Below are positions 43,170 through 51,070 of a stretch of 64,000 nt of DNA, piece after piece. Each line of letters opens with the position of its first letter. Position 1 is the first letter of the stretch. Below the pieces are notes generated by a model that saw only the letters and a list, made by a program, of their open reading frames with translations, did not search any database and was not told the DNA's origin. Position numbers and translations under genes: made by a program. Source of the stretch: an uncultured Prevotella sp. (lineage in GTDB: Bacteria > Bacteroidota > Bacteroidia > Bacteroidales > Bacteroidaceae); the NCBI GenBank assembly GCA_900314935.1, contig OMXE01000013.1:1-64000 (forward strand), in the 5' to 3' direction.

Positions 43170-46100
43170 ATGATGAAAAAAATGTCATGGCTGAAATGGC
43201 CGTTGGAACACTACTCCATATCGCTCCTTATCATAGGTATCCTGTTCGTGCTGGGTATCTATGGTATGTATGTGATGCCGAAGGATGAGTTCCCCGCCTT
43301 CACCATCCGTCAGGGTGTGGTGATCGCAGTATATCCCGGAGCGACAAGCGAAGAGGTGGAAGAGCAGGTGGCCCGACCCCTTGAGCGTTACTTGTTCACC
43401 TATGGAGAGATCAATCGTACCAAGACTACCACCACAGCCCAGAACGGGATGTGTATCGTGATGGTACGACTGAACGACGAGGTGAATAATAAAGATGAGG
43501 TGTGGAGTAAGATCAAGCATGGATTGACCCTCTTCAAGCAGAGTCTGCCCACTGGCGTACTGGCGCTTGTGGCGAACGATGACTTCGGTAACACCTCTGC
43601 TCTGCTCATTGCCATTGAGAGTCCTGAGCGCAGTTACCGTGAGCTTCAGGATTATACCGATAGACTTTCCGACCGTCTGCGTCGCATCCCTTCCGTGGCT
43701 AATGTTCGTATCTATGGCGAGCAGAAAGAGCAGATATCGCTCTATGTTGACCGTCAGCGCCTGCAGGCCTACGGCATCGGACAACAGATGTTGTTCAGTC
43801 GTTTACAGTCGCAGGGTATGGTAGCCATGAGTGGTAGTCTGAGTGATGACGATCAGCAGATTCCCATTCATGTGGAAGCAACCGAGGGCAGTGAAGAAGA
43901 GATAGCCAATCAGATCATCTTCAGTGATCCCGTCACTGGTAAGGTGGCCAGGGTAAGGGATGTGGCTCGCGTGGTTCGCGAATACGACAGTGAAGACAGC
44001 TACATCGAACAGGACGGTCATCCTTGTGTACTGGTGTCCTTGGAGATGACACCCGGTAACAACATCGTGGCTTATGGCAAGGAGGTGGATCAGGCACTCC
44101 ATGATTTCCGAGAGAATGAACTGCCTGATGATGTGACCATTACCCGCATTGCCGACCAGCCCAAGGTGGTGAGTCTGAGTGTGAGTGATTTCCTACGCGA
44201 CCTGCTCATCTCCATGCTCATCATCATTCTTGTGATGATGGTGTTGTTCCCATTGCGGTCTGCCATTGTGGCGGCCATCACGATTCCGCTGAGCACCTTC
44301 ATCTCGGTGTCGATCATGTATATGATGGGCATCGAACTGAACATCGTGACACTGGCGGCACTCATCGTGGTTCTGGGAATGGTGGTTGACAATGCCATTG
44401 TGGTTATTGACGGCTATCTGGAATATCTGGGCAAGGACTATGAACCGAAGAAGGCCGCCATCGCCTCTGCCAAGCAGTATTTCATGCCGATGATGCTGGC
44501 CACCCTCTGCATCTGTGTCATCTTCTATCCCTTGCTACTGACGATGAAGGGGGCTTTCCATGATGCCCTGAAGGATTTCCCTGTTACCATTACCATTAAC
44601 CTGATGGTGTCTCTTTTGCTGGCAGTAACAGTGATTCCCTTCCTCGAGGTGCTAATTATCAAGCCCAATAAGCCCATTGAGCCTATTAACCCTAGTGATA
44701 CCAGCTCAAGCTCTTCCAGCCAAAATGCCATCACCCGCTGGGTGCAAAGCACCTACAACCGCGTGCTTGATTTCACCTTCCACCATCCCGGCTTGACCAT
44801 CTTCGGCGGCATTGGCATCATCCTTTTATCCTGCATACTCGTACCCACGTTGAAGATACGTCTTTTCCCCTATGCCGACCGTGACCAGTTTGCTGTTGAG
44901 ATATTCTTGCCGGAAGGCAAAGGCGTTTCCGAAACCCGTGTGATTGCCGACTCGCTGCGCCATGTGTTGCAACAGGATGAGCAGGTGAAATGCATCACGA
45001 GCTTCGTGGGTTGTTCTTCTCCCCGCTTCATGACCTGCTATGCGCCGCAGATGGCAGGAAGTAACTATGCGCAGTTTATCGTGAATACCAATTCGCATAA
45101 GGCTACGCTCGACCTGCTGGCTAAGTACCAACCGCAGTGGAGTGAGGCGTTCCCCAATGCCTATGTGCGTTTCAAACGACTCGACTACCTGGAGGTGCCG
45201 GAACTGGAATACCGGTTCTATGGTGAAGACCTCGACTCGCTGCATGTGGTGGCAGAGCGGTTGATGGAACGGATGCGTGAAATGCCAGAGCTGGAATGGG
45301 TGCATACCGACTATCTGCAGCCGTCACCTATTATTAATGTGGAGCTCGATCCTGTGGCGTCGGCACAGTTAGGTATTACCCGCTCCACGGCAGCTCTCGC
45401 CCTGAGTGCCACCACCAATGATCTCCGTGTAGGACAGATATGGGAGGGGAACTACGAACTGCCGATTATTGTGAAGGACGATGCCGACATGACCTTTTCC
45501 GATATTGAGAACTTAGGTGTGGCCACCCCGATGGCGATAGTATCGGCAGGAGCGGGAGGCAGTAACACAACAGTACCGCTTCGTCAGATTGCCAAGGTGG
45601 AACCCAAGTGGAGCGAGAGTCGTATCATGCACCGTGGAGGCGAACGATGTATCACCGTTACCGGTCAGTTTGCCAACGGTACCTATGCCGCCCCCGTGGA
45701 GAGTAGGATTGCCGATATCATGAAGAACGAGATTCCGTTACCGCAGGGCGTTCGCGCTGAGGTGGGAGGAGAGATAGAGTATGACGCTGAGGCCCTGCCG
45801 CAGATCTTCGGCGGAGTGGCCATTGCCATGGTCATCATCTTCTTCTTCCTGCTCTTCAACTTCAAGAAGTATGGCATCAGTATCGTCTGTATCGCTGCCC
45901 TCGGACTGATGTTACCGGGTGTGCTGATTGGCTTGGCCTTGATGAACCGCACCCTCGGTCTTACATCCATCATGGGTGTTATTACCTTGATGGGAATGAT
46001 TATGCGTAACGAGATCCTGATCTTCGAGCATGCCCTCGACCTTATTAAGAAATATGTGGCGGCACATGGCGACTGGACCGTAGATCGAAAGGCCTATAAC

Positions 46101-46319
46101 GAGGCTGTGAAGCAGGCTGCCTATGAGGCAGGTAAGCGCCGAATGGTTCCTATCTTCCTTACCACAGCCACCACCGCCGTGGGTGTTGTACCGATGATCA
46201 TTGCACAGTCGTCGTTCTGGATGCCTGTAGGTGTCACCATCTTTGCCGGTGGAATCGGTTCCCTCATCCTGGTGGTTACGATGTTGCCGGTGGTATATTG
46301 GAGGGTGAGTACAAAATAA
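43170..46319 (+). CDS. RND family efflux pump
   Basis: Proton-driven inner-membrane exporter. 1049 residues from the ATG at 43170. Two homologous halves, each with a first helix followed by a large periplasmic porter domain and a helix bundle. TM4 reads VLGMVVDNAIVVIDGYLEY: where AcrB has Asp-Asp this has Asp-Asn, as in some other RND subfamilies. PGATSEEVEEQVARPLE and the late LGLTSIMGVITLMGMIMRNEILIFEHALD are family signatures. The cytoplasmic linker after TM6 holds PNKPIEPINPSDTSS and a Ser run, encoded by the AAGCCCATT repeat (44660-44700). Confidence 0.95.
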   Translation: MMKKMSWLKWPLEHYSISLLIIGILFVLGIYGMYVMPKDEFPAFTIRQGVVIAVYPGATSEEVEEQVARPLERYLFTYGEINRTKTTTTAQNGMCIVMVRLNDEVNNKDEVWSKIKHGLTLFKQSLPTGVLALVANDDFGNTSALLIAIESPERSYRELQDYTDRLSDRLRRIPSVANVRIYGEQKEQISLYVDRQRLQAYGIGQQMLFSRLQSQGMVAMSGSLSDDDQQIPIHVEATEGSEEEIANQIIFSDPVTGKVARVRDVARVVREYDSEDSYIEQDGHPCVLVSLEMTPGNNIVAYGKEVDQALHDFRENELPDDVTITRIADQPKVVSLSVSDFLRDLLISMLIIILVMMVLFPLRSAIVAAITIPLSTFISVSIMYMMGIELNIVTLAALIVVLGMVVDNAIVVIDGYLEYLGKDYEPKKAAIASAKQYFMPMMLATLCICVIFYPLLLTMKGAFHDALKDFPVTITINLMVSLLLAVTVIPFLEVLIIKPNKPIEPINPSDTSSSSSSQNAITRWVQSTYNRVLDFTFHHPGLTIFGGIGIILLSCILVPTLKIRLFPYADRDQFAVEIFLPEGKGVSETRVIADSLRHVLQQDEQVKCITSFVGCSSPRFMTCYAPQMAGSNYAQFIVNTNSHKATLDLLAKYQPQWSEAFPNAYVRFKRLDYLEVPELEYRFYGEDLDSLHVVAERLMERMREMPELEWVHTDYLQPSPIINVELDPVASAQLGITRSTAALALSATTNDLRVGQIWEGNYELPIIVKDDADMTFSDIENLGVATPMAIVSAGAGGSNTTVPLRQIAKVEPKWSESRIMHRGGERCITVTGQFANGTYAAPVESRIADIMKNEIPLPQGVRAEVGGEIEYDAEALPQIFGGVAIAMVIIFFFLLFNFKKYGISIVCIAALGLMLPGVLIGLALMNRTLGLTSIMGVITLMGMIMRNEILIFEHALDLIKKYVAAHGDWTVDRKAYNEAVKQAAYEAGKRRMVPIFLTTATTAVGVVPMIIAQSSFWMPVGVTIFAGGIGSLILVVTMLPVVYWRVSTK

Positions 46320-46541
46320 AGACCCACCCCCCAGCCCCTCCCTCAGAGGGAGGGGAGTAGATAGATTTCTCCCGAAGAATAAAATAGTAAGTATGAAACA
46401 GATAATAGCATATATAGTATTGAGTATGGTAGCAGTTCCCCTGTTTAGTCAGGTAACTACTCCCCTCCCTCAAAGGGAGGGGTTGGGGGCGGGTCTTCTT
46501 ACCCCCCTCCCTCAGAGGGAGGGGCAGGGGGTGGGTCTCCT
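46320..46541. repeat. CCCCTCCCT palindromes before and inside the channel gene
   Basis: 46325-46362: CCCAGCCCCTCCCTCAGAGG then GGAGGGG, between pump and channel genes. 46460-46500 and 46501-46538: two tandem copies of the same palindrome inside the channel gene, read as TPLPQREGLGAGLL and TPLPQREGQGVGLL. Relatives lie at 16385, 52310-52530 and 63588. Confidence 0.85.
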
Positions 46542-47817
46542 CTCCCTTCAGCAGCTCAAGGATTCGGCCCTGCACCATAACATGGCCATTCGCAGTGCCC
46601 AGTATCGTATCGATGCCGCGCAAGAGCAGCGCAAGGAGGCTTTCACCAAGTATTTCCCCAGCGTGAGCGGAACAGGTTTCGTGTTCAATGCCAACAAAGG
46701 AATGGCTGAGACCACCTTGAATCCCTCGGAGATGATCTCACCCGAGCTGGGAATGGCGCTTGCCCAATCGTTCCCTCCCGAGGCATTGGCCGCCCTTGCT
46801 AATCCTGTCAGCATCTCGATGATGAAGAATGGTGCACTGGCAGGCATCAATGCCGTGCAGCCCATCTTTGCCGGAGGACAGATCATCAACGGTAATAAAC
46901 TCGCCAAGGTAGGTGAGGAGGCCGCCCGTCTGCAGCTGCAGCTATCGGAGAACGAGGTGGAGAACCAAACCGAACAGTATTACTGGCAGTTGGTTTCCAT
47001 GCAGGAGAAGCTGAAGACCATCGATGCTGTTGATTCCATGCTCGCCGGTATTCATAAGGATGTTGATGTGGCGATGCGTGCTGGTGTGGCCATGCGCAAC
47101 GATCTCTTACAGGTGCAGCTTCGTCAGAACGAGCTGAAGAGTCAGCGACTCAAACTCAATAACGGCATCGATATCGTCCGTCAGCTGTTGGCTCAGTATT
47201 GCGGTTTGAGCACTACTGAGTTTACACTTGCCCAGCCGCTCCTTCAAGACGAAGGACTGGCGATGAGTGCCGTTGCTCCAGAATCGGCGCTTCCCAACAT
47301 CCCTGAATACCAGTTGTTGCAAAAGCAGGTTGAGGTGGCTCAGCTGCAGCGTAAGATGGAAGTCGGTAAGAACCTTCCCACGGTGGCAGTTGGAGCAGGG
47401 TATAACTACCACAACATGCTCGATGTTGACCGCACTTTCGCCATGGTGTTTGCCACTGTCAGCATCCCCATCTCCGATTGGTGGGGAGGCTCTCATGCGG
47501 TGAAACGCAGTAAGCTGGAATGCCAGAAAGCCCTTGATGAGCAGCAGGATAAGTCGGAACTCCTGAAAATCCGCATGCGGAACGCCTGGAACAGTGTCGT
47601 GGAAGCGCAGCAGCAACTCGCCATTGCCCAGCAGAGCATCGAGCAGGCAGCAGAGAACCTCCGTCTGAACCAGAACTTTTACCAAGCCGGAACCAATAAG
47701 ATGTCCGACCTTCTGGAAGCGCAGATGCTCTACCAGCAGTCGCTCGACCGTCGTGTAGATGCTTTCATCAACTACCAGATCAGTCTGCTCAACTATCGTC
47801 AGGCTTCAGGTCAATAG
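46393..47817 (+). CDS. Outer-membrane efflux channel, TolC family
   Basis: 474 residues: signal peptide (IIAYIVLSMVAVPLFSQ, cleavage near 20), then an inserted double copy of TPLPQREG..GLL (about 23-50) from a GC-rich palindromic repeat, then the OEP helical repeats: LQQLKDSALHHNMAIRSAQYRIDAA and, in the second repeat, LRLNQNFYQAGTNKMSDLLEAQMLYQQSLD. The insert falls just after the signal peptide, where the mature N-terminus is flexible. Third gene of the efflux operon. Confidence 0.92.
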   Translation: MKQIIAYIVLSMVAVPLFSQVTTPLPQREGLGAGLLTPLPQREGQGVGLLSLQQLKDSALHHNMAIRSAQYRIDAAQEQRKEAFTKYFPSVSGTGFVFNANKGMAETTLNPSEMISPELGMALAQSFPPEALAALANPVSISMMKNGALAGINAVQPIFAGGQIINGNKLAKVGEEAARLQLQLSENEVENQTEQYYWQLVSMQEKLKTIDAVDSMLAGIHKDVDVAMRAGVAMRNDLLQVQLRQNELKSQRLKLNNGIDIVRQLLAQYCGLSTTEFTLAQPLLQDEGLAMSAVAPESALPNIPEYQLLQKQVEVAQLQRKMEVGKNLPTVAVGAGYNYHNMLDVDRTFAMVFATVSIPISDWWGGSHAVKRSKLECQKALDEQQDKSELLKIRMRNAWNSVVEAQQQLAIAQQSIEQAAENLRLNQNFYQAGTNKMSDLLEAQMLYQQSLDRRVDAFINYQISLLNYRQASGQ

Positions 47818-47881
47818 CAAATCTTTCGTGCCGTTTCACACTTTTCCTTTGAAACAACACGAAGTTTCGGGAGTAAATTTG

Positions 47882-47889
47882 TATATTTG
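47882..47889 (+). promoter_or_regulatory. rsmA promoter (-7)
   Basis: TATATTTG, eight bases before the rsmA ATG at 47897, so the leader would be nearly absent. No TTTG at -33. Confidence 0.45.
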
Positions 47890-47896
47890 CACCCAA

Positions 47897-48820
47897 ATGA
47901 AACAAGTAAGACCCAAGAAGAACCTCGGTCAGCATTTCCTGACCGACCTGAATATCGCCAGTGCCATTGCCGATACTGTCGATGCCTATCCCGATATACC
48001 CGTCCTGGAGGTCGGTCCTGGCATGGGTGTCCTCACCCAGTTCCTGATGCAGAAGCCCCGTCCGCTGAGTGTGGTGGAGATTGATCGGGAGAGTGTGGCA
48101 TATTTGACAGAACGGTATCCGTTCTTTTCGAGGAATGTGGAGTGTGGAGTGAGGAGTGAGAATAGTACTGAGATACAGTCATCTGTACTTGATGATTCAC
48201 ATACTCAAAGCATTTCTCACTCCACATTCCACACTCCACACTCCTCAAACGAGGAGAATTCTCGCCTTCTCCTCGAAGGCGACTTCCTCCGCATGGACCT
48301 TCATCAGCTCTTCGAGGGTAAGCCGTTCGTGCTGACGGGCAATTACCCCTACGACATCTCTTCGCAGATATTCTTCAAGGTGATTGATAACAAAGACCTG
48401 ATACCGTGCTGCACGGGTATGATTCAGCGTGAGGTGGCACAGCGCATGGAGGCTAAGCCGGGTACTAAGGCCTACGGCATTCTCAGCGTGCTCATCCAGG
48501 CGTGGTATGATGTGGAGTATCTGTTCACGGTTGATGAGAATGTGTTCGATCCGCCACCCAAGGTAAAGAGCGCGGTGATACGCATGACACGCAACAAGGT
48601 ACAGGATCTTGGCTGCGACGAGAAGTCGTTCCGCAGGGTGGTGAAGACGGTGTTCAACCAACGGCGCAAGATGCTGAGGGTGAGTCTGCGACAGCTGTTT
48701 ACCAAGGACACCATGCCCGACAGCTCCTTCTTCAGTCAGGACATCATGACCATGCGCCCCGAACAGCTCACCATCCCGCAGTTTGTGGAGTTGACGAACC
48801 AGATAGATCTACTGGAGTAA
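47897..48820 (+). CDS. rsmA: 16S rRNA dimethyladenosine transferase
   Basis: It dimethylates A1518 and A1519 of 16S rRNA. 307 residues against the usual 260-270. KKNLGQHFLTDLNIASAIAD opens the protein, motif I is VLEVGPGMGVLTQFL, VVEIDRESV follows, and motif IV is LTGNYPYDISSQIFFK. Between the SAM-binding part (ending YPFF, about 76) and LLLEGDF (about 118) sit about 40 Ser/Thr/His-rich residues. These are exactly encoded by an IVS-like element with both arms and core (48128-48246), open through its whole length and in frame. Start at ATG 47897 is set by family alignment and promoter. Confidence 0.95.
   Translation: MKQVRPKKNLGQHFLTDLNIASAIADTVDAYPDIPVLEVGPGMGVLTQFLMQKPRPLSVVEIDRESVAYLTERYPFFSRNVECGVRSENSTEIQSSVLDDSHTQSISHSTFHTPHSSNEENSRLLLEGDFLRMDLHQLFEGKPFVLTGNYPYDISSQIFFKVIDNKDLIPCCTGMIQREVAQRMEAKPGTKAYGILSVLIQAWYDVEYLFTVDENVFDPPPKVKSAVIRMTRNKVQDLGCDEKSFRRVVKTVFNQRRKMLRVSLRQLFTKDTMPDSSFFSQDIMTMRPEQLTIPQFVELTNQIDLLE
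48128..48246 (+). mobile_element. ORF-less IVS-like element inside rsmA
   Basis: Left arm GTGGAGT heptamers (48128-48157), core from GAGAATAGTACTGAGATAC (48158-48176) to GCATTTCTC (48210-48218), right arm ACTCCAC heptamers (48219-48246), imperfectly complementary. No stop codon in the rsmA frame. Confidence 0.8.
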
Positions 48821-48938
48821 GGAGGAAGGACGAAGGAGGAAGGAGAATACTTCTATGATATAGAATTCAAAAGAAAATGTACAGGAAACATAAACTTGTT
48901 GCATATCTCCTTCCTCCTTCGTCCTTCCTCCTTCCTCG
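48821..48938. mobile_element. ORF-less IVS-like element between rsmA and the PAP2 gene
   Basis: Perfect 26-bp arms of GGAGGAA/GGACGAA heptamers (48821-48846 and 48906-48931), starting at the base after the rsmA stop. Core from GAGAATAC (48843) to GCATATCTC (48901-48909). The core ends match the copy in rsgA closely. Confidence 0.82.
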
Positions 48939-48958
48939 AATAAATAAAAGTGAAGAAT

Positions 48959-49630
48959 ATGCTTGAAACTGTGAAGGATTTTGACTATCAGGTGCTGGAT
49001 GCGATAAATTTTCCAGGACCTGCGGCGTATGATGCCTTCTGGTTTGCCTACTCCGACAAGATCACGTGGATTCCCTTCGTGATAGTGATCCTTTATTGTC
49101 TGTTCCGTCACACCAACTGGCGCAGTGGCTTACTGCTGCTGGTGGCCGTCGGACTCCTGTTTTTCTTAAGCGACTATGCCTTGGCGCACCTCAAACCCAT
49201 CTTCTGCCGACTCCGTCCTTCGCACGATGCAAACATCATGAATATCCTGCATTATGTGAACAACTACCACGGCGGACAGTACGGATTCCCGTCGAACCAT
49301 GCTAGTAACGGGTTCGCCACCGCCACGATGTTGACACTGCTCTACCGCCGAAGACTTGTTGCTGCATGTGCTTTCCTTTGGGCCATCGGCTCCTGCTATT
49401 CGCGAATGTACTTAGGTGTTCATTTCCCCACGGATATCCTGGTAGGAGCCATCGCAGGAACATGTATTGCCGTGGCAGTCTATTATCTCTACAGATATGT
49501 TTACCAGCGACAAGCGCTGAAATGGAACCTGCCACCGTTCGAGCAGCAGTTCGGCAGTCGTGAGCCATGGCCCATCATGGTGGTGTTTGTACTCACCATC
49601 GTCGCCCTCATTGTCATGGCGGTCCTTTAA
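48959..49630 (+). CDS. PAP2 family membrane phosphatase
   Basis: 223 residues, about five membrane helices. The three acid phosphatase motifs are present: KPIFCRLRP (motif 1, K..RP, about 77), GFPSNHASNG (motif 2, about 107) and SRMYLGVHFPTDIL (motif 3, about 143). Such enzymes remove phosphate from undecaprenyl diphosphate or lipid A. ATG 48959 is preferred over an upstream GTG. Confidence 0.88.
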   Translation: MLETVKDFDYQVLDAINFPGPAAYDAFWFAYSDKITWIPFVIVILYCLFRHTNWRSGLLLLVAVGLLFFLSDYALAHLKPIFCRLRPSHDANIMNILHYVNNYHGGQYGFPSNHASNGFATATMLTLLYRRRLVAACAFLWAIGSCYSRMYLGVHFPTDILVGAIAGTCIAVAVYYLYRYVYQRQALKWNLPPFEQQFGSREPWPIMVVFVLTIVALIVMAVL

Positions 49631-49743
49631 TTCGGTGGCGCGGTGGCGCGGAGGTACGGTGGTGCGAGATTTGTGCTGAGCTGCAATAATATTATGTTCT
49701 TATGTTATTATGTCTAAAAAGTTCTTATGTCTAAAAAGTTATT
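49631..49743. repeat. Solo arm and GTCTAAAAAGTT repeats
   Basis: GGTGGCGC octamers (49634-49664), then GAGATTTGTGCTGAG, which resembles the start of the IVS-like core, then TTATGTTCTTATGTTATTATG and GTCTAAAAAGTT repeats (49690-49743) up to the next ATG. The latter family recurs at 57910-58110. Confidence 0.6.
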
Positions 49744-50202
49744 ATGTCAAAGAAAGAGAAATATGAATTACTTCTCCACCAAGTGGAGAGTCTGATTGAA
49801 GGTGAAACCAACAAGATAGGCGTGATGGCCAACATCACCGCCGCCATTCACGACGTCATGCAGTTCTTCTGGGTAGGCTTCTACCTGGTAGAGGGTGACG
49901 AGTTGATACTCGGTCCTTTCCAAGGTAGCGTGGCCTGCTTCCGCATCCCCTGTACTAAGGGCGTGTGCGGCGCGGCATGGTCTCGTCGTGCAACTGTTGT
50001 TGTTGAAGATGTTGACAAGTTCCCCGGTCATATTGCCTGCAGTTCCCTGAGTCGTTCAGAGATTGTCGTACCGGTGTTCAATCAGCAAGGCGAAGTAGCC
50101 GCCGTGCTCGATATCGACAGCACCGACCTCGCTACATTCGACGCTACCGATCAGTATTACCTGGAACAGATGTGTCAAAAGCTAAGTAATTTGTTTTTAT
50201 AA
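49744..50202 (+). CDS. msrC: GAF domain free methionine-R-sulfoxide reductase
   Basis: 152 residues of the fRMsr family, which reduces free methionine-(R)-sulfoxide. Seen: FFWVGFYLVEGDELILGPFQG and the active-site cysteines in CFRIPCTKGVCGAAW (about 61-75) and HIACSSLSRSEIVVPVF (about 97). Cytoplasmic, full length. Preceded by repeats and followed by a duplicated inverted repeat, so probably transcribed alone. Confidence 0.9.
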   Translation: MSKKEKYELLLHQVESLIEGETNKIGVMANITAAIHDVMQFFWVGFYLVEGDELILGPFQGSVACFRIPCTKGVCGAAWSRRATVVVEDVDKFPGHIACSSLSRSEIVVPVFNQQGEVAAVLDIDSTDLATFDATDQYYLEQMCQKLSNLFL

Positions 50203-50417
50203 CGGAAGAAACGGAAATAAACGGAATAACGGAAAAAATACATGTAGATTAAATCAATTACTCAATAGTAAAATTTCCGTTATTCCGTTTATTTCCGTTT
50301 ATTCCGTTGCAGAAAACATACAGGAAACCCCAGAAAGCGGAAAAAATACATGTAGATTAAATCAATTACTCAATAGTAAAATTTCCGTTTTTCCGTTTAT
50401 TTCCGTTTCTTCCGTTG
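50203..50417. repeat. Duplicated inverted repeat with ACGGAAA arms
   Basis: Left arm of ACGGAA(AT)A units (50203-50236), core of about 38 bases (from 50237) and right arm of TTTCCGTT units (50269-50308). After a short spacer, the core plus right arm is repeated with about 49 identical bases (50336-50384), then another arm to 50417. Read in reverse the core includes TTACTATTGAGT, similar to the TTACTTTTGAGT of the element near recA. Confidence 0.75.
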
Positions 50418-50470
50418 TAGAAAAAATAGAGAAAATTCTCCAAAATGTTGGCAGTTTCGAAAAAATGCGC

Positions 50471-50478
50471 TAATTTTG
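50471..50478 (+). promoter_or_regulatory. frr promoter (-7)
   Basis: TAATTTTG; the start near 50484 leaves a leader of about 22 nt to ATG 50506 and rules out the in-frame start at 50476. Confidence 0.5.
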
Positions 50479-50505
50479 TCAAAAGAAAACCTAAAACGAA
50501 AGAAA

Positions 50506-51066
50506 ATGATAGATGTAAAAGCTACATTAGCAGAGAGTGAAGAGAGAATGGAGATGGCAGCCATGTTCCTCGAAGAGAGCCTGAACCGCATCCGTGCAGG
50601 ACGTGCCAACGTGGCCATCCTCGACGGTGTGAAGGTGAACTCCTACGGTTCCATGGTCCCCCTGAACCAGGTAGCCAACGTAAACTGTCCTGATGCCCGT
50701 ACCATCGCTATTCGTCCGTGGGACAAGAAGGCGATTCGCGACATTGAGAAGGCCATTATGGATAGTGATGTAGGTATCACCCCTGAGAACAACGGTGAGA
50801 TTATCCGTCTCAACATCCCGCAGCCCACCGAGGAGCGTCGTCGTGAACTCACCAAGCAGTGCAACAAGATTGCCGAGAAAGCCAAGGTTGAGGTGCGCAA
50901 TGTGCGCGGCGATATCAAGGAGAAACTGAAGAAAGCCATCAAGGACGGTCTCAGCGAGGACAACGAGAAAGATGCCGAGCTCGAGCTTCAGAAGATCCAC
51001 GATAAGTACATCAAGAAGATCGATGCACTCATCGAGGCGAAGAACAAGGAAATCATGACGGTTTAA
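50506..51066 (+). CDS. frr: Ribosome recycling factor
   Basis: It splits post-termination ribosomes with EF-G. 186 residues, full length: [21 protein letters not shown] at the start, [22 protein letters not shown] and [20 protein letters not shown]. rsgA begins four bases after the stop, so the two are coupled. Confidence 0.97.
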   Translation: MIDVKATLAESEERMEMAAMFLEESLNRIRAGRANVAILDGVKVNSYGSMVPLNQVANVNCPDARTIAIRPWDKKAIRDIEKAIMDSDVGITPENNGEIIRLNIPQPTEERRRELTKQCNKIAEKAKVEVRNVRGDIKEKLKKAIKDGLSEDNEKDAELELQKIHDKYIKKIDALIEAKNKEIMTV

Positions 51067-51070
51067 TACA

